64,000 nt of DNA from positions 21,478,739 through 21,542,738 of the forward strand of contig CM055192.1 in NCBI GenBank assembly GCA_029224185.1, read 5' to 3'. Below, in pieces: positions 63,985 to 64,000 of the stretch (positions within the stretch are counted from its first letter, which is position 1; every line of letters begins with the position of its first letter). Both the position numbers and the translations under genes were made by a program. The DNA comes from Karalla daura. Its lineage: Eukaryota; Chordata; Actinopteri; Chaetodontiformes; Leiognathidae. Below the pieces are notes generated by a model. That model ran no database searches and had not been told where the DNA came from. It was given only the letters and a program-made list of their open reading frames with translations.

Positions 63985-64000
63985 CGTGATGAGGAACTAA

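Overview
The window looks like vertebrate nuclear DNA, most likely from a ray-finned fish. It is AT-rich and almost entirely non-coding. Short exons are bounded by GT-AG splice sites, dinucleotide microsatellites are abundant, and many decayed interspersed repeats resemble repeats I know from teleost genomes. There are no operons, no bacterial-type genes and no long intact ORFs.

The only gene I can support is the 5' part of an ADAMTS-family procollagen N-proteinase on the minus strand, best matched to ADAMTS3. Four coding exons join in frame. Exon 1 (35344-35403) encodes a signal peptide. Exon 2 (34969-34990) is a 22-nt microexon. Exon 3 (29070-29500) encodes most of the propeptide core. Exon 4 (9858-10014) encodes the next propeptide segment. 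Together they give 223 codons plus one base, all signal peptide and propeptide. The furin-processing region, the zinc protease domain and the thrombospondin repeats must lie beyond the left edge, since I found no further exon between 1 and 9857.

Layout from left to right: 1-9857 is part of intron 4; 10015-29069 is intron 3 (about 19 kb); 29501-34968 is intron 2 (about 5.5 kb); 34991-35343 is intron 1; 35404 to about 35760 is a putative 5' leader with three tiny upstream ORFs; about 35780-35830 is a candidate core promoter with a TATA-like element and a palindromic CRE. From about 35.9 kb to 64 kb I see no gene, only microsatellites, decayed repeats and unique sequence, presumably upstream intergenic DNA.

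The repeats include about 16 diverged copies of one interspersed family on both strands, a 199-bp hAT-type MITE with a perfect 8-bp target-site duplication, LINE 3'-end remnants, a long hairpin, a diverged tandem duplication and several tracts able to form non-B DNA. I found no convincing new biological system. The most useful leads are the microexon, the internal furin-like site in the propeptide, the upstream ORFs and the structured repeats. Repeat boundaries are approximate and were judged by eye.
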